NCBI GenBank assembly: GCA_046347945.1
Contig: JAXMFB010000010.1
Location: 62,001-126,000 of the forward strand
DNA length: 64,000 bases
Direction: 5' to 3'
Source of the DNA: Zeimonas sp046347945
GTDB lineage: Bacteria > Pseudomonadota > Gammaproteobacteria > Burkholderiales > Burkholderiaceae_E
This document shows, in pieces, positions 8,980 through 19,652 of the stretch (positions are counted from its first letter, which is position 1; the number at the start of each line of letters is the position of its first letter). The position numbers and the translations under genes were made by a program. The notes below the pieces were generated by a model. It was not told the origin of the DNA and made no database searches. It saw only the letters and a program-made list of their open reading frames with translations.

Positions 8980-8993
8980 TTTGTATGCAAAAT
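8980..8993. promoter_or_regulatory. Putative GntR/FCD operator, copy 2, overlapping the regulator start codon
   Basis: TTTGTATGCAAAAT repeats copy 1 exactly over 14 bases. The ATG of the GntR gene (8985-8987) lies inside it. Binding here would block the regulator's own initiation region, suggesting autorepression. Confidence 0.6.
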
Positions 8994-9677
8994 CCGGGTG
9001 AATCGGCCATTGCCGCAGAGCGCCGCCCGCTGCACGAGGAAGTCGCCGAACGGCTGCGCGGGCTGATCACCGAGGGGCAGCTGGCGCCGGGCGCGCGGCT
9101 CAACGAGCGCGTGCTGTGCGAGCAGATCGGAGTCTCGCGTACGCCGCTGCGCGAGGCGTTCAAGGTGCTGGCGGCCGAACGGCTGATCGAGCTGAGCCCG
9201 AACCGGGGCGCCAGCGTCGTCGCGCTGTCTCGCGGCGACGTCGAGCAGTTGTTCGAGCTGATGGGCGCGCTCGAGGCGCTCTCGGGCGAACTCGCCGCTG
9301 CCCGGCGCACCGACGCCGAGCTCGTCGAAGTCCGCGCGCTGCACTTCGAGATGCTCGCCGCCCATGCGCGGCGCGACCTGCCGACCTACTACGCGCTGAA
9401 CCGACAGATCCATCGCGCGATCAATCGCTGCGCGCGCAATGCCGTGCTCACGGAAACCTATGACAGCATCAACTCGCGCATCCAGAACCTGCGGTTCCGC
9501 TCGAACTTCAATCGCGACAAGTGGGATGCCGCGGTGCGCGAGCACGAGCGCATGCTCGAGGCGCTCGAAGCCGGCGACGGCGCCGCGCTGCGGGCGCTGC
9601 TCGAGGAACACCTTCGCCACAAGCGCGACGCGGTGCTCGAACACTGGCCGGCGTCGGGCGGGCACCCCGCCGGTTGA
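8985..9677 (+). CDS. GntR family transcriptional regulator, FCD subfamily
   Basis: The 230-residue protein has an N-terminal winged helix (about 15-75) with LHEEVAERLRGLI, PGARLNERVLCEQIGVSRTPLREA split across the recognition helix, and LSPNRGASV in the wing. The C-terminal all-helical FCD domain (about 85-215) carries the usual metal/ligand histidines in NRQIHRAI and EHLRHK. It is divergent from the aminotransferase-TRAP operon and upstream of the FAD/Fe-S dehydrogenase. No other in-frame start is available nearby; the ATG sits inside an operator-like palindrome. It probably senses a small organic acid and represses both directions. Confidence 0.9.
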   Translation: MQNPGESAIAAERRPLHEEVAERLRGLITEGQLAPGARLNERVLCEQIGVSRTPLREAFKVLAAERLIELSPNRGASVVALSRGDVEQLFELMGALEALSGELAAARRTDAELVEVRALHFEMLAAHARRDLPTYYALNRQIHRAINRCARNAVLTETYDSINSRIQNLRFRSNFNRDKWDAAVREHERMLEALEAGDGAALRALLEEHLRHKRDAVLEHWPASGGHPAG

Positions 9678-9704
9678 CGCCGGCATCGCCCAGTGGCACC
9701 CGGC

Positions 9705-12700
9705 ATGAACGCCCCGGCTCCGGCTCGATCCCTGCGGGCGGCGCCGCTCGAGCGCAGCCGGCTGGCGCAGCGGCTGCGCCGCGTGGTAAGGGGCGAAGTC
9801 CTGTTCGATCCCTTCTCCCGTGGGCGTTATGCCACCGACGCGTCGATCTACCAGGTCGATCCGGTGGGCGTCGTGGTGCCGGCCGACGAAGCCGACGTGA
9901 TCGCCGCGATCGACCTCGCACGCGAGTCGCGCGTGCCGATCCTGCCGCGCGGGGGCGGTACCAGCCAGTGCGGCCAGACGGTCGGCGAGGCACTGGTCAT
10001 CGACAACAGCCGGAACCTGAACAAGGTGATCGCGTTCGACCGTGAGGCGATGACCGTCGAGGTGCAGCCCGGCATCGTGCTCGACGCGCTCAATGCGTGG
10101 CTCGAGCCGCATGGCCTGTGGTTCCCGGTCGACGTGTCCACGTCGGCACAGGCCACGCTGGGCGGCATGGCGGGCAACAACTCGTGCGGGTCGCGCTCGA
10201 TCGCCTACGGCAACATGGTGCACAACGTGCTCGGGATCGACGCGGTGCTCTCCGACGGCACCAGCGAGCACTTCGGGCCGTTCGGCGCCGGCGCGAAGCG
10301 GCCGCTCGCGACGATGCGCAGCGGCGAACTCGTCTCGCGGCTGTTCGGGATCGCCGGGCGCGAGCGCGGCGAAATCGAGCGCCTCTGGCCGAAGGTGCTG
10401 CGCCGCGTCGGCGGCTACAACCTCGACGTCTTCCATCCGCAGTCCGAACGTCCCTACACCGAAGACGGCTCGGTCAACCTGGCGCACCTGCTGGTCGGCT
10501 CGGAGGGCACGCTCGCCTGGTTCCGCCGGCTGGTCCTGAAGCTGTCGCCGCTGCCCGCGGCGAAGGTGCTCGGCGTGGTGAACTTCCCGAGCTTTCATGC
10601 GGCGATGGACAGCGCTCGGCACATCGTCAGGCTCGGCCCCTCGGCGGTCGAACTCGTCGACCGGACGATGATCGACCTGTCGCGCGCCAATCCGGTGTTC
10701 CGCCCGACGATCGAATCGGCGCTGGTCGAGCGCGAAGGGCGCGCGCCCGATGCGATCCTGCTGGTGGAGTTCAGCGGCGAAGACCGCGCGGCGCTGATCG
10801 AGCGCCTCGCGCGGCTCGTCGAGCTGATGGGCGACCTCGGGTTGCCCGGCTCGGTGGTCGAGATGCCCGACGAGGGACGGCAGAAGGCGCTGTGGGAGGT
10901 GCGCAAGGCGGGGCTGAACATCATGATGTCGCTCAAGGGCGACGGCAAGCCGGTCAGCTTCATCGAGGACTGCGCGGTGCCGCTCGAGCACCTGGCCGAG
11001 TACACGGCGAATCTCACCGAGGTGTTCGCGCGCCACGGCACGCGCGGCACCTGGTACGCGCACGCTTCGGTCGGCACGCTGCACGTGCGCCCGATCCTCG
11101 ACATGCGGCGCGCCGGTCCCGAAGGCGGCGCCGCGAAGATGCGCGCGATCGCCGAGGAAGCGTCGGCGATGGTGCGCCGGTTCAAGGGCGCCTACTCGGG
11201 AGAGCACGGCGACGGGCTGGTGCGCAGCGAATGGGTCGCCTGGCAGTTCGGGCCACGCCTGACGCGCGCGTTCGAGGAGATCAAGGACCTGTTCGACCCG
11301 CTCGGCCTGATGAACCCGGGAAAGATCGTCAGGCCGTCCCGGATGGACGACGCGTCGCTGTTCCGCTTCGGCCCCGGCTACGCGGCGCGGCCTCTCGACA
11401 CGGCGCTCGACTGGTCGGCCTGGGACGTGCAGAACGATCCGGTCACCGAGCGCACGACCGCGCCGGGCAGCGGCGGCGACCCCGCCCGCGGCTTCGCCAA
11501 GGCGGTCGAGATGTGCAACAACAACGGCCATTGCCGGAAGTTCGACGCGGGGACGATGTGCCCGAGCTACCGCGTGACGCGCGACGAGCGCGACCTCACG
11601 CGCGGACGCGCGAACACGCTGCGGCTGGCGCTGTCGGGCCAGCTCGGCGAGGACGCGCTCACGTCGCAGGCGATGCACGACACGATGTCGCTGTGCGTCG
11701 GCTGCAAGGGGTGCAGGCGCGAATGCCCGACCGGCGTCGACATGGCCCGGATGAAGACCGAGTTCCTCTACCACTGGCGCAAGCGCCACGCGCTGCGCCT
11801 GCGCGAACGGATGGTCGCCTACCTGCCGCGATACGCCCCCTGGCTCGCGCGGCTGCCGTGGCTGGCGAACCTGCGCGACCTGCTGCCGGGCGCGGCACGC
11901 CTGAGCGAGCGGCTGCTCGGCCTGTCGTCGCGACGGCGGCTGCCGGCGTGGCGCGCCGACGTGTTCACGAGGGATCGGGCGCAGCCGGTGCGCGCCGAAG
12001 CGGGCGCTGAAGGCGACGGACGCGACGTCGTGCTCTGGGCGGACACCTTCGACAACTATTTCGAGCCGGACAACCTGCGTGCAGCGCGCCGCGTGCTGCA
12101 GGCGGCCGGCTATCGGGTCCACGTCGCGCGTGCCGGGGGCGACGACGCGGACCCCGCGCGGCCGTTGTGCTGCGGCAGGACCTTCCTCGCCACCGGGCTG
12201 GTCGACGAGGCCCGCGCCGAGGCGCGGCGCACGGTCGCGGCGCTCGCGCCCTGGGTGCAGCGCGGCGCGCCCGTCGTGGGGCTCGAGCCCTCGTGCCTGC
12301 TGACGATGCGCGACGAGTTCCTGGCGCTCGGCCTCGGCGAGGCCGCCACTGCGCTCGCGTCGCGGGCGATGCTGTTCGAGGAGTTCCTCGCCCGCGAGCA
12401 CGAGGCCGGCCGCCTGAAGCTGCCGCTGCGGGCGCTGCCGCAGGCCCGCGCGCTGCTTCACGGCCACTGCCACCAGAAGGCGTTCGACGCGGTCGGCGCG
12501 GTCCGCACCGTGCTCGGCCTGATCCCGTCGCTGAAGGTCGAGCTGATCGAGTCGAGTTGCTGCGGCATGGCGGGCGCCTTCGGCTACGAGGCCGAGCACC
12601 ACGACATCTCGATGAAGATGGGCGAGGTGGCGCTGCTGCCGGCCGTGCGCGCGGCCGGCCCCGACGACCTGGTCGTCGCCGACGGCACCAGCTGCAGGCA

Positions 12701-12782
12701 CCAGATCGCCGACGGCGCGGGCCGCCGCGCAGAGCACGTCGCGTGCGTGCTGGCGCGGGCGCTCGTCGATCGGGGCGCGTGA
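9705..12782 (+). CDS. FAD-binding and Fe-S oxidoreductase, D-2-hydroxyacid (D-2-hydroxyglutarate) dehydrogenase YdiJ-like
   Basis: A large fusion of 1025 residues, matching the size of E. coli YdiJ. The N-terminal half has an FAD_binding_4 domain (PRGGGTSQCGQ near residue 85; GNNSCGSRS near 157) and a FAD-oxidase C-terminal domain with a GEHGDG motif near 503. A ferredoxin-like segment follows, with a Cys pair around residue 605 and CVGCKGCRRECP near 663. Two CCG-type cysteine-rich segments lie near 821 (LCCGRTF) and 952 (SSCCGMAGAFG). This family oxidises D-2-hydroxyacids and passes electrons to the respiratory chain. It lies 27 bp after the GntR gene. An alternative GTG start is at 9693; neither start has a strong ribosome binding site. 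Confidence 0.85.
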   Translation: MNAPAPARSLRAAPLERSRLAQRLRRVVRGEVLFDPFSRGRYATDASIYQVDPVGVVVPADEADVIAAIDLARESRVPILPRGGGTSQCGQTVGEALVIDNSRNLNKVIAFDREAMTVEVQPGIVLDALNAWLEPHGLWFPVDVSTSAQATLGGMAGNNSCGSRSIAYGNMVHNVLGIDAVLSDGTSEHFGPFGAGAKRPLATMRSGELVSRLFGIAGRERGEIERLWPKVLRRVGGYNLDVFHPQSERPYTEDGSVNLAHLLVGSEGTLAWFRRLVLKLSPLPAAKVLGVVNFPSFHAAMDSARHIVRLGPSAVELVDRTMIDLSRANPVFRPTIESALVEREGRAPDAILLVEFSGEDRAALIERLARLVELMGDLGLPGSVVEMPDEGRQKALWEVRKAGLNIMMSLKGDGKPVSFIEDCAVPLEHLAEYTANLTEVFARHGTRGTWYAHASVGTLHVRPILDMRRAGPEGGAAKMRAIAEEASAMVRRFKGAYSGEHGDGLVRSEWVAWQFGPRLTRAFEEIKDLFDPLGLMNPGKIVRPSRMDDASLFRFGPGYAARPLDTALDWSAWDVQNDPVTERTTAPGSGGDPARGFAKAVEMCNNNGHCRKFDAGTMCPSYRVTRDERDLTRGRANTLRLALSGQLGEDALTSQAMHDTMSLCVGCKGCRRECPTGVDMARMKTEFLYHWRKRHALRLRERMVAYLPRYAPWLARLPWLANLRDLLPGAARLSERLLGLSSRRRLPAWRADVFTRDRAQPVRAEAGAEGDGRDVVLWADTFDNYFEPDNLRAARRVLQAAGYRVHVARAGGDDADPARPLCCGRTFLATGLVDEARAEARRTVAALAPWVQRGAPVVGLEPSCLLTMRDEFLALGLGEAATALASRAMLFEEFLAREHEAGRLKLPLRALPQARALLHGHCHQKAFDAVGAVRTVLGLIPSLKVELIESSCCGMAGAFGYEAEHHDISMKMGEVALLPAVRAAGPDDLVVADGTSCRHQIADGAGRRAEHVACVLARALVDRGA

Positions 12783-12830
12783 CGCGAGGCGGCTCCTCGT
12801 TCTCCCGGTTCGAATCCGGCGCGCGTCGCG

Positions 12831-12903
12831 GCCTTCGGTGGCGGGCCGGCGCGGCGCGGCGCGGCGGGCACAGGCGGCGCGGGCCGGTCGCTTCGGGGCG
12901 CCG
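12831..12903 (+). repeat. Inverted repeat A (left arm), pairs with 13074-13148
   Basis: About 73 bp that match the reverse complement of 13074-13148 with only a short divergent stretch in the middle. The 862-bp region 12783-13644 contains no gene that I can support; it consists of this and two other inverted-repeat pairs plus the maeB promoter. Confidence 0.85.
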
Positions 12904-12959
12904 ACGGTGGCGGTCGGTGCTGCGCACCGACTTCCCTGCTGCTCGTCACGGGGTCGCGC

Positions 12960-13041
12960 GGCGAAATCCGCTACGCTCGCTTCGCGAGCTCCGCTCAAAC
13001 AATCGCCGCGAGAATGATGGACGAAGCGCGCTTCGCGCGCC
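12960..13041 (+). repeat. Inverted repeat B (left arm), pairs with 13309-13390
   Basis: An 82-bp arm matching the reverse complement of 13309-13390 with about 7 mismatches. It lies inside the loop of pair A. Confidence 0.85.
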
Positions 13042-13073
13042 GACCCCGAGACTGCGCTGCTCGGCGCCATCGA

Positions 13074-13148
13074 CGGCGCCCCGAAGCGACCGGCCCGCGC
13101 CGCCTGTGCCCGCCGCGCCGCGGCGCGCCCCGGCCCGCCACCGAAGGC
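13074..13148 (-). repeat. Inverted repeat A (right arm)
   Basis: Reverse complement of 12831-12903. The spacer between the two arms of A is about 170 bp and contains the left arm of B. Confidence 0.85.
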
Positions 13149-13218
13149 CGCTCGGGAAGCGTCGGTGGTGCTCGTGTCAAAGACGGGGCCGTTGCTCGCG
13201 AGGTTCGCCACAATGTTC

Positions 13219-13275
13219 GCAAAGGGGCAGGCAGTGGGGCGCGCAGCGCAGCAGGCCATTCGCCGTGGGCGCGCC
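13219..13275 (+). repeat. Inverted repeat C (left arm), pairs with 13449-13505
   Basis: A 57-bp arm identical to the reverse complement of 13449-13505 except for one base. Confidence 0.85.
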
Positions 13276-13308
13276 TTGTGCGCAGTCGAGAAGCACAGCA
13301 GCACCGGC

Positions 13309-13390
13309 GGCGCGCGCAGCGCGCTTCGTCCATCATTCTCGCGGCGATTGTCCGAGCGGAGCTCGCGCAGCGAGCGCAGCGAGTTTCGCC
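13309..13390 (-). repeat. Inverted repeat B (right arm)
   Basis: Reverse complement of 12960-13041, about 91% identical, placed inside the loop of pair C. Confidence 0.85.
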
Positions 13391-13423
13391 GCGCCAGCCG
13401 GTGCTGCGAGCATCGCAGGGCAT

Positions 13424-13438
13424 CCCCGCGAAGCGGGG
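13424..13438. repeat. Small GC hairpin inside repeat island
   Basis: CCCCGC and GCGGGG around a GAA loop. It lacks a T run, so it is not called a terminator. Confidence 0.5.
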
Positions 13439-13448
13439 GCAAGCACCC

Positions 13449-13505
13449 GGCGCGCCCACGGCGAATGGCCTGCCGCGCTGCGCGCCCCACTGCCTGCCCC
13501 TTTGC
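13449..13505 (-). repeat. Inverted repeat C (right arm)
   Basis: Reverse complement of 13219-13275 with one mismatch over 57 bp. Confidence 0.85.
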
Positions 13506-13579
13506 GCGCGCCAACCGACGCACGCACGAGCTGCGCCAGGCCCCCGACCATCGAGCCAGGCCGACGCGGGGCGTCGCGA

Positions 13580-13608
13580 TTGTCATTGCCGGGGCACGGA
13601 CGGATAAT
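13580..13608 (+). promoter_or_regulatory. Sigma-70-type promoter of maeB
   Basis: TTGTCA (13580-13585) and GATAAT (13603-13608) have a 17-bp spacer. The predicted transcript starts about 30 nt before the maeB ATG. It lies just outside the repeat island. Confidence 0.6.
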
Positions 13609-13644
13609 CCGACCCTCTCACGCGCAGCGAGGCGCTGTACTCCG

Positions 13645-15933
<2,289 letters not shown>

Positions 15934-16123
15934 GCCGGGGCAGGCGCGCGGGCTCGCGCCGCTCACGGCCGCCGATCGACCGTTCGTCGGCACGCGTCCC
16001 GGCGGCGCGCCGCGCCGGTCGCCACTCGTCCCGGATTCGTTGACCCGCCTCGAGCGCCGCCACTAGCATGCGGATGACCCTGTCCACGCAGGCCGCTCAC
16101 ATCCGGACGTTCCAAGCCGTTCC

Positions 16124-18754
16124 ATGCCAGCCGACACACGAGAAGCGACCGCCGCCGTCGACGACGAATCGACGCGCGTGAACATCGATCCGCGCCGGCG
16201 CTTCGAGTTGCTCGAGGACTGCCGCGACATGGTGATCTCGCGGCTCGCGAGGGTGATCAGCGAGGCGCTCGACCGGATGAGCGAGGAGCTCACCGCGATG
16301 GCGATGAAGGAGATGCGTCGCGACGCGCAGCAGGCACTGCTCGACGCCGTGTCGATGGTGCGCGTTCATCGCGCCGACATCGAATTCCGCTTCAGGCAGG
16401 CATTCTCCGACGTGTTCGAGCGCCGCATGTACAACCGCTCCGGGCAGCCGGAGGCCGGCTTCGAGCCGGGTGAACTGGCGCTGGTGGGCGACGAGGCGAT
16501 CGACGGGCGCATCGTCGTCGATCGTCTGGTGCAGCGGACTCGCGGCAAGCTCGATCCCGACGAGGTCCTCGGCGTGCGTGCGCGGCTCGCGGCGCTGCTC
16601 GATCGCGACTGGTTCGACGAGAACGACCACCCGGCGTCGCCCGAGGCGGTGTTCGAGGCGCTGCGCGCGGCGCTCGACCAGCTCGGCCCGCCGCTCGACG
16701 TGCGCTCGGCGCTGATGCAGGCGTTCGAGCCGCACGTGTCGGCTCACCTGAACGAGGTCTATTCGACCGTCAACGAGCGCCTGAAGAGCAACCGGATCTT
16801 GCCGAGAATCCGGCCTCGCGTCGTGCCGGCCGCAGCGGGGCGACGCGCTCCCGCAGAAGCGACACCAACCGGCGCTGCGTCCGGCCCCGCCTGGGGCGCG
16901 GACGCGGGCGCATCGGCCATCGGCGCGCCCGGATGGGGCGCAGGGCGGGGAGTCTCCGCGGCTGTCGGCGCCGGCGAACCCGGGGTTGCGGGCCGCAGTG
17001 GTGGAAGCGATGGCGGCTTCGCGGCCGGCGGTGGCACTGGAGACGGCGGCGGATTCGTCGGCGCTGGCGGCGGTGGCGCGGCGAGTGGTGGTGGTGCGGC
17101 AAGTGGTGGTGGCCCGGTCGGCGTGGGGGCTCCGGCCGGGGCCGCCGGCGCGTCCGGTGGCGGCTTCGCAGCCGGTGGCAGCGTCGCCTCGGGCGGCGGA
17201 TTCCCGGCGGGCGGCGGCACGACGGCGAACATGGCGCCCGCCGGCGCAGGAACGGCGCGTCCGGGCGGCGCACCCTGGGGCGCGGTCCCGTTCGGCGGCC
17301 CGCTCGATTCGACGACGGGGCCCGATCCGTTCGACCAGCTGATTCGCCAGATCTCGGCCGGACACCCGTCCGCGCGCCGATCGGCCGCGCGGATGCTCTC
17401 GGACCCCACGACCTTCGGCATGGCCGACCTGCCCATGCCTTCGGTCGAGCCGCCGCTGATCGAGGCGCTGCACACGTTCCAGTCGGCGCCTGCCGCGCCG
17501 GGCACCGCGCACGACGGCGAGCTGGTGGCCAAGCTGCTCGACCAGGCGCGCGACAAGGGGTCGCCGCTGGACCAGCTGACAGTCGAGATCGTGTCGCTGG
17601 TGTTCGACTACATCTACGCCGATCGTCGCCTGCCGGACCCGGTGAAGCAGCAGCTGCTGCGCCTGCAGGTGGTGGCGGTCAAGGCGGCGCTGCTCGATCG
17701 CAGCTTCTTCGCGCGCAGGCAGCACCCGATGCGGCGCCTGATCGACCGGATCTCCGACATGGCGACCGACCCCGACGCAGACGTCGGGCCCGAGTCCGGA
17801 TTGATCGCGGGCATCGCCGACACCGTGGACTGGATCATCGAGCACTTCGACAGCGACCTCGCGACCTTCGAGGAAGCGATGCGCCGGTTCGACTTGCTGG
17901 CGGCCGCAGAGGCCGAACGGCGGGCCGCGCGGCTCGCGGAGATCGCGCGCCAGGCCGAGCGGCTCGAGGCGCTGTCAGTGGCGCAGGAGGAGGCGCAGGC
18001 CGAGATCGCCTTGCGGATCGACCCGGTGACGCCGGCGTTCGTACGCGAGTTCCTCTCGCGCTGGTGGTCCCGTGCGCTCGCGCACGCCAGGGTCGACGGC
18101 GACGGCAGCGCCGCCGGGTGGAACGACGCGCTGCGCGCCGGTGAGTTGCTGATCTGGAGCGTCGCGCCGAAGCTGCCCGAGGACATCGCGCGACTCGCGT
18201 CGCTGCTGCCGCGGCTGATCCAGGGACTGATGAAGGGGCTCGCCGACGTCGGCATCGAGCAGGCCGACCGCGAGCGCTTCTTCAACGAACTGCTGCAGTG
18301 GCATACGCGCGCGATCCAGGATGCCAAGCTCAACGTCGCGCGGCCCAGGCCGGTCGTGCCGGCCGCGGTGCAGATGGCTCCGGACGGAACGATCCGATTC
18401 GAGGCACGCGCCGACTCCGGCGGCGCGCGCGCGGCGCTCGCGGGCTCCACGGCCGCCGCGGGTGGCAGTGGTGCCACGTTCGCGTCGGGTCGCGGCGAGT
18501 CCAGGGTCGACGCGTTGCAGCGCGGCGACCTGGTCGAGATCACGGAGCTCGACGGCAGCCGCCAGACGCTGCGGCTCGCGTGGATCAGCCCGAGCGCGAA
18601 GCTCTACGTGCTGACCCGGTTTCCCGACGTCGGGCGTTCGCTGAGCCGCCGCGAGATCGTCGGCCTGTTCGAGTCGGGTCGCGCGCGCCGCACCGACAGC
18701 GAGAGCGCGCTCGATCGCGCGATCGAGGCGATTGCGCAGCCCGAGGCCGCCTGA
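16124..18754 (+). CDS. DUF1631 family protein with Gly/Ala-rich linker
   Basis: An 876-residue protein resembling the DUF1631 family, found mainly in proteobacteria and functionally uncharacterised. The N-terminal part (1-225) and the middle/C-terminal part (about 395-800) are helical and charged. Between them, residues about 225-392 form a low-complexity Gly/Ala/Pro/Ser linker rich in GGG and SGGG runs. The last 90 residues (LQRGDLVEITELDG to the end) resemble the C-terminal block of the family, possibly a small beta-barrel. There is no signal peptide or membrane helix, so it should be cytosolic. It is preceded by about 190 bp without a recognised feature. The function is unknown. Confidence 0.75.
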   Translation: MPADTREATAAVDDESTRVNIDPRRRFELLEDCRDMVISRLARVISEALDRMSEELTAMAMKEMRRDAQQALLDAVSMVRVHRADIEFRFRQAFSDVFERRMYNRSGQPEAGFEPGELALVGDEAIDGRIVVDRLVQRTRGKLDPDEVLGVRARLAALLDRDWFDENDHPASPEAVFEALRAALDQLGPPLDVRSALMQAFEPHVSAHLNEVYSTVNERLKSNRILPRIRPRVVPAAAGRRAPAEATPTGAASGPAWGADAGASAIGAPGWGAGRGVSAAVGAGEPGVAGRSGGSDGGFAAGGGTGDGGGFVGAGGGGAASGGGAASGGGPVGVGAPAGAAGASGGGFAAGGSVASGGGFPAGGGTTANMAPAGAGTARPGGAPWGAVPFGGPLDSTTGPDPFDQLIRQISAGHPSARRSAARMLSDPTTFGMADLPMPSVEPPLIEALHTFQSAPAAPGTAHDGELVAKLLDQARDKGSPLDQLTVEIVSLVFDYIYADRRLPDPVKQQLLRLQVVAVKAALLDRSFFARRQHPMRRLIDRISDMATDPDADVGPESGLIAGIADTVDWIIEHFDSDLATFEEAMRRFDLLAAAEAERRAARLAEIARQAERLEALSVAQEEAQAEIALRIDPVTPAFVREFLSRWWSRALAHARVDGDGSAAGWNDALRAGELLIWSVAPKLPEDIARLASLLPRLIQGLMKGLADVGIEQADRERFFNELLQWHTRAIQDAKLNVARPRPVVPAAVQMAPDGTIRFEARADSGGARAALAGSTAAAGGSGATFASGRGESRVDALQRGDLVEITELDGSRQTLRLAWISPSAKLYVLTRFPDVGRSLSRREIVGLFESGRARRTDSESALDRAIEAIAQPEAA

Positions 18755-18804
18755 CCTGACGCGGCCCTCGCGGCACGTATCCGCTGACGCGTTTCTCCAT
18801 TAGC

Positions 18805-19200
18805 ATGCGGCGCATGAACCGGCGCCGGTGGCTCTCCCTGTCCCAGTGGCTGCTGCTCGTCGTGCTGGTGGTCGCGCCAGGCCTGCAGGCCTGCATCGCG
18901 CGCACGCCGCAGCCCGACTGGGTCTCGCTCGACGCGCTGCCGCAGCAGGCGCGCGAGACGCTCGCGCGGATCCGCAGCGGCGGGCCTTTCCGCTACGACA
19001 AGGATGGGGTGGTGTTCTTCAACCGGGAAGGGCAGCTTCCGCGGCGCGAGCGCGGCTACTACACCGAATACACGGTGCCTACTCCGGGCGCTCGCGACCG
19101 TGGCGCCCGGCGTATCGTGGCGGGAGGTGATCCGCGCGCCTCCGGCGAGTACTACTACACCGACGATCACTACCGCAGCTTCCGCCGCATCAGGGAGTGA
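18805..19200 (+). CDS. Exported barnase-like (T1/N1 family) ribonuclease
   Basis: A 131-residue protein with a basic N-terminus, a hydrophobic segment (about 10-27) and LQAC at 27-30, which could be a signal peptidase I site or a lipobox. The mature part matches microbial guanyl-specific ribonucleases: FNREGQLP, GYYTEYTVPTPG with the catalytic Glu88, RGARRIV with Arg102/103, and YYTDDHYRSF with His122. These fit the Glu/Arg/His triad of barnase. An alternative start at 18814 shortens it by three residues. The stop overlaps the beginning of the barstar gene region, and the next gene encodes the matching inhibitor, so the pair likely forms a toxin with its immunity protein. Confidence 0.85.
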   Translation: MRRMNRRRWLSLSQWLLLVVLVVAPGLQACIARTPQPDWVSLDALPQQARETLARIRSGGPFRYDKDGVVFFNREGQLPRRERGYYTEYTVPTPGARDRGARRIVAGGDPRASGEYYYTDDHYRSFRRIRE

Positions 19201-19205
19201 GTGCA

Positions 19206-19652
19206 ATGGGCACGCTGAGCAACATCCCGCCGCACGCCGTGTTGCCGCTGTCCGCCTACGACCGGGATGCCCTCGAGCGCGCCGCCGAGCGTGCCGATCA
19301 ACGCCTGCTGCGCGTCGACCTCGCGCCCGCGTCCGACAAGCGCGGCGTGCTGGCCGCGATCGCGAACGCCTTTTCGCTACCCGCGCACTTCGGGCACAAC
19401 CTGGACGCCCTGTACGACTGCGTGACCGACATGGCGCCACGCGTCGAGGCCGAGCAGCCGGGCTTCCTGGTCATCCTCGAGAACATGCCCGATACCGCCG
19501 ACTTCGGGCACGAGCAGCGCGAAGCGCTGCTCGACGTGTTCCGCGACGCGGCCGACTTCTTCTTCGACCGCAAGACCGCGTTTCGCGTGTTCTACTCGGT
19601 TCGCGCGGGCGCGTCGCGCCGCGCGGTGGCGCGTCCGGGCCGCCGCACCTAG
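19206..19652 (+). CDS. Barstar family ribonuclease inhibitor
   Basis: The 148-residue protein matches barstar: VLAAIANAFSLPAHFGHNLDALYDCVTDM contains the conserved Phe..P..fG.NlDAL.D motif (around residues 56-72), followed by a hydrophobic beta strand ending with LENMP. Residues from this helix and loop plug the RNase active site in the known barnase-barstar complex. ATG 19206 was chosen because AGGGAG (19192-19197) lies 8 nt upstream; a GTG at 19197 overlaps the RNase stop. It lacks a signal peptide and should protect the cytoplasm from the co-encoded RNase. The last 4 nt overlap rsmE tail to tail. Confidence 0.88.
   Translation: MGTLSNIPPHAVLPLSAYDRDALERAAERADQRLLRVDLAPASDKRGVLAAIANAFSLPAHFGHNLDALYDCVTDMAPRVEAEQPGFLVILENMPDTADFGHEQREALLDVFRDAADFFFDRKTAFRVFYSVRAGASRRAVARPGRRT

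Noticed and set aside
13424..13438. Rho-independent terminator
   Set aside because: A GC hairpin is present but no T run follows it.
13165..13644. N-terminal extension of MaeB by 160 codons
   Set aside because: It passes through the inverted-repeat island and promoter; homologous MaeB proteins begin at the residue encoded at 13645.
12783..13644. Insertion sequence or transposon in the repeat island
   Set aside because: Long inverted repeats are present, but there is no transposase-like reading frame and no target-site duplication that I can see.
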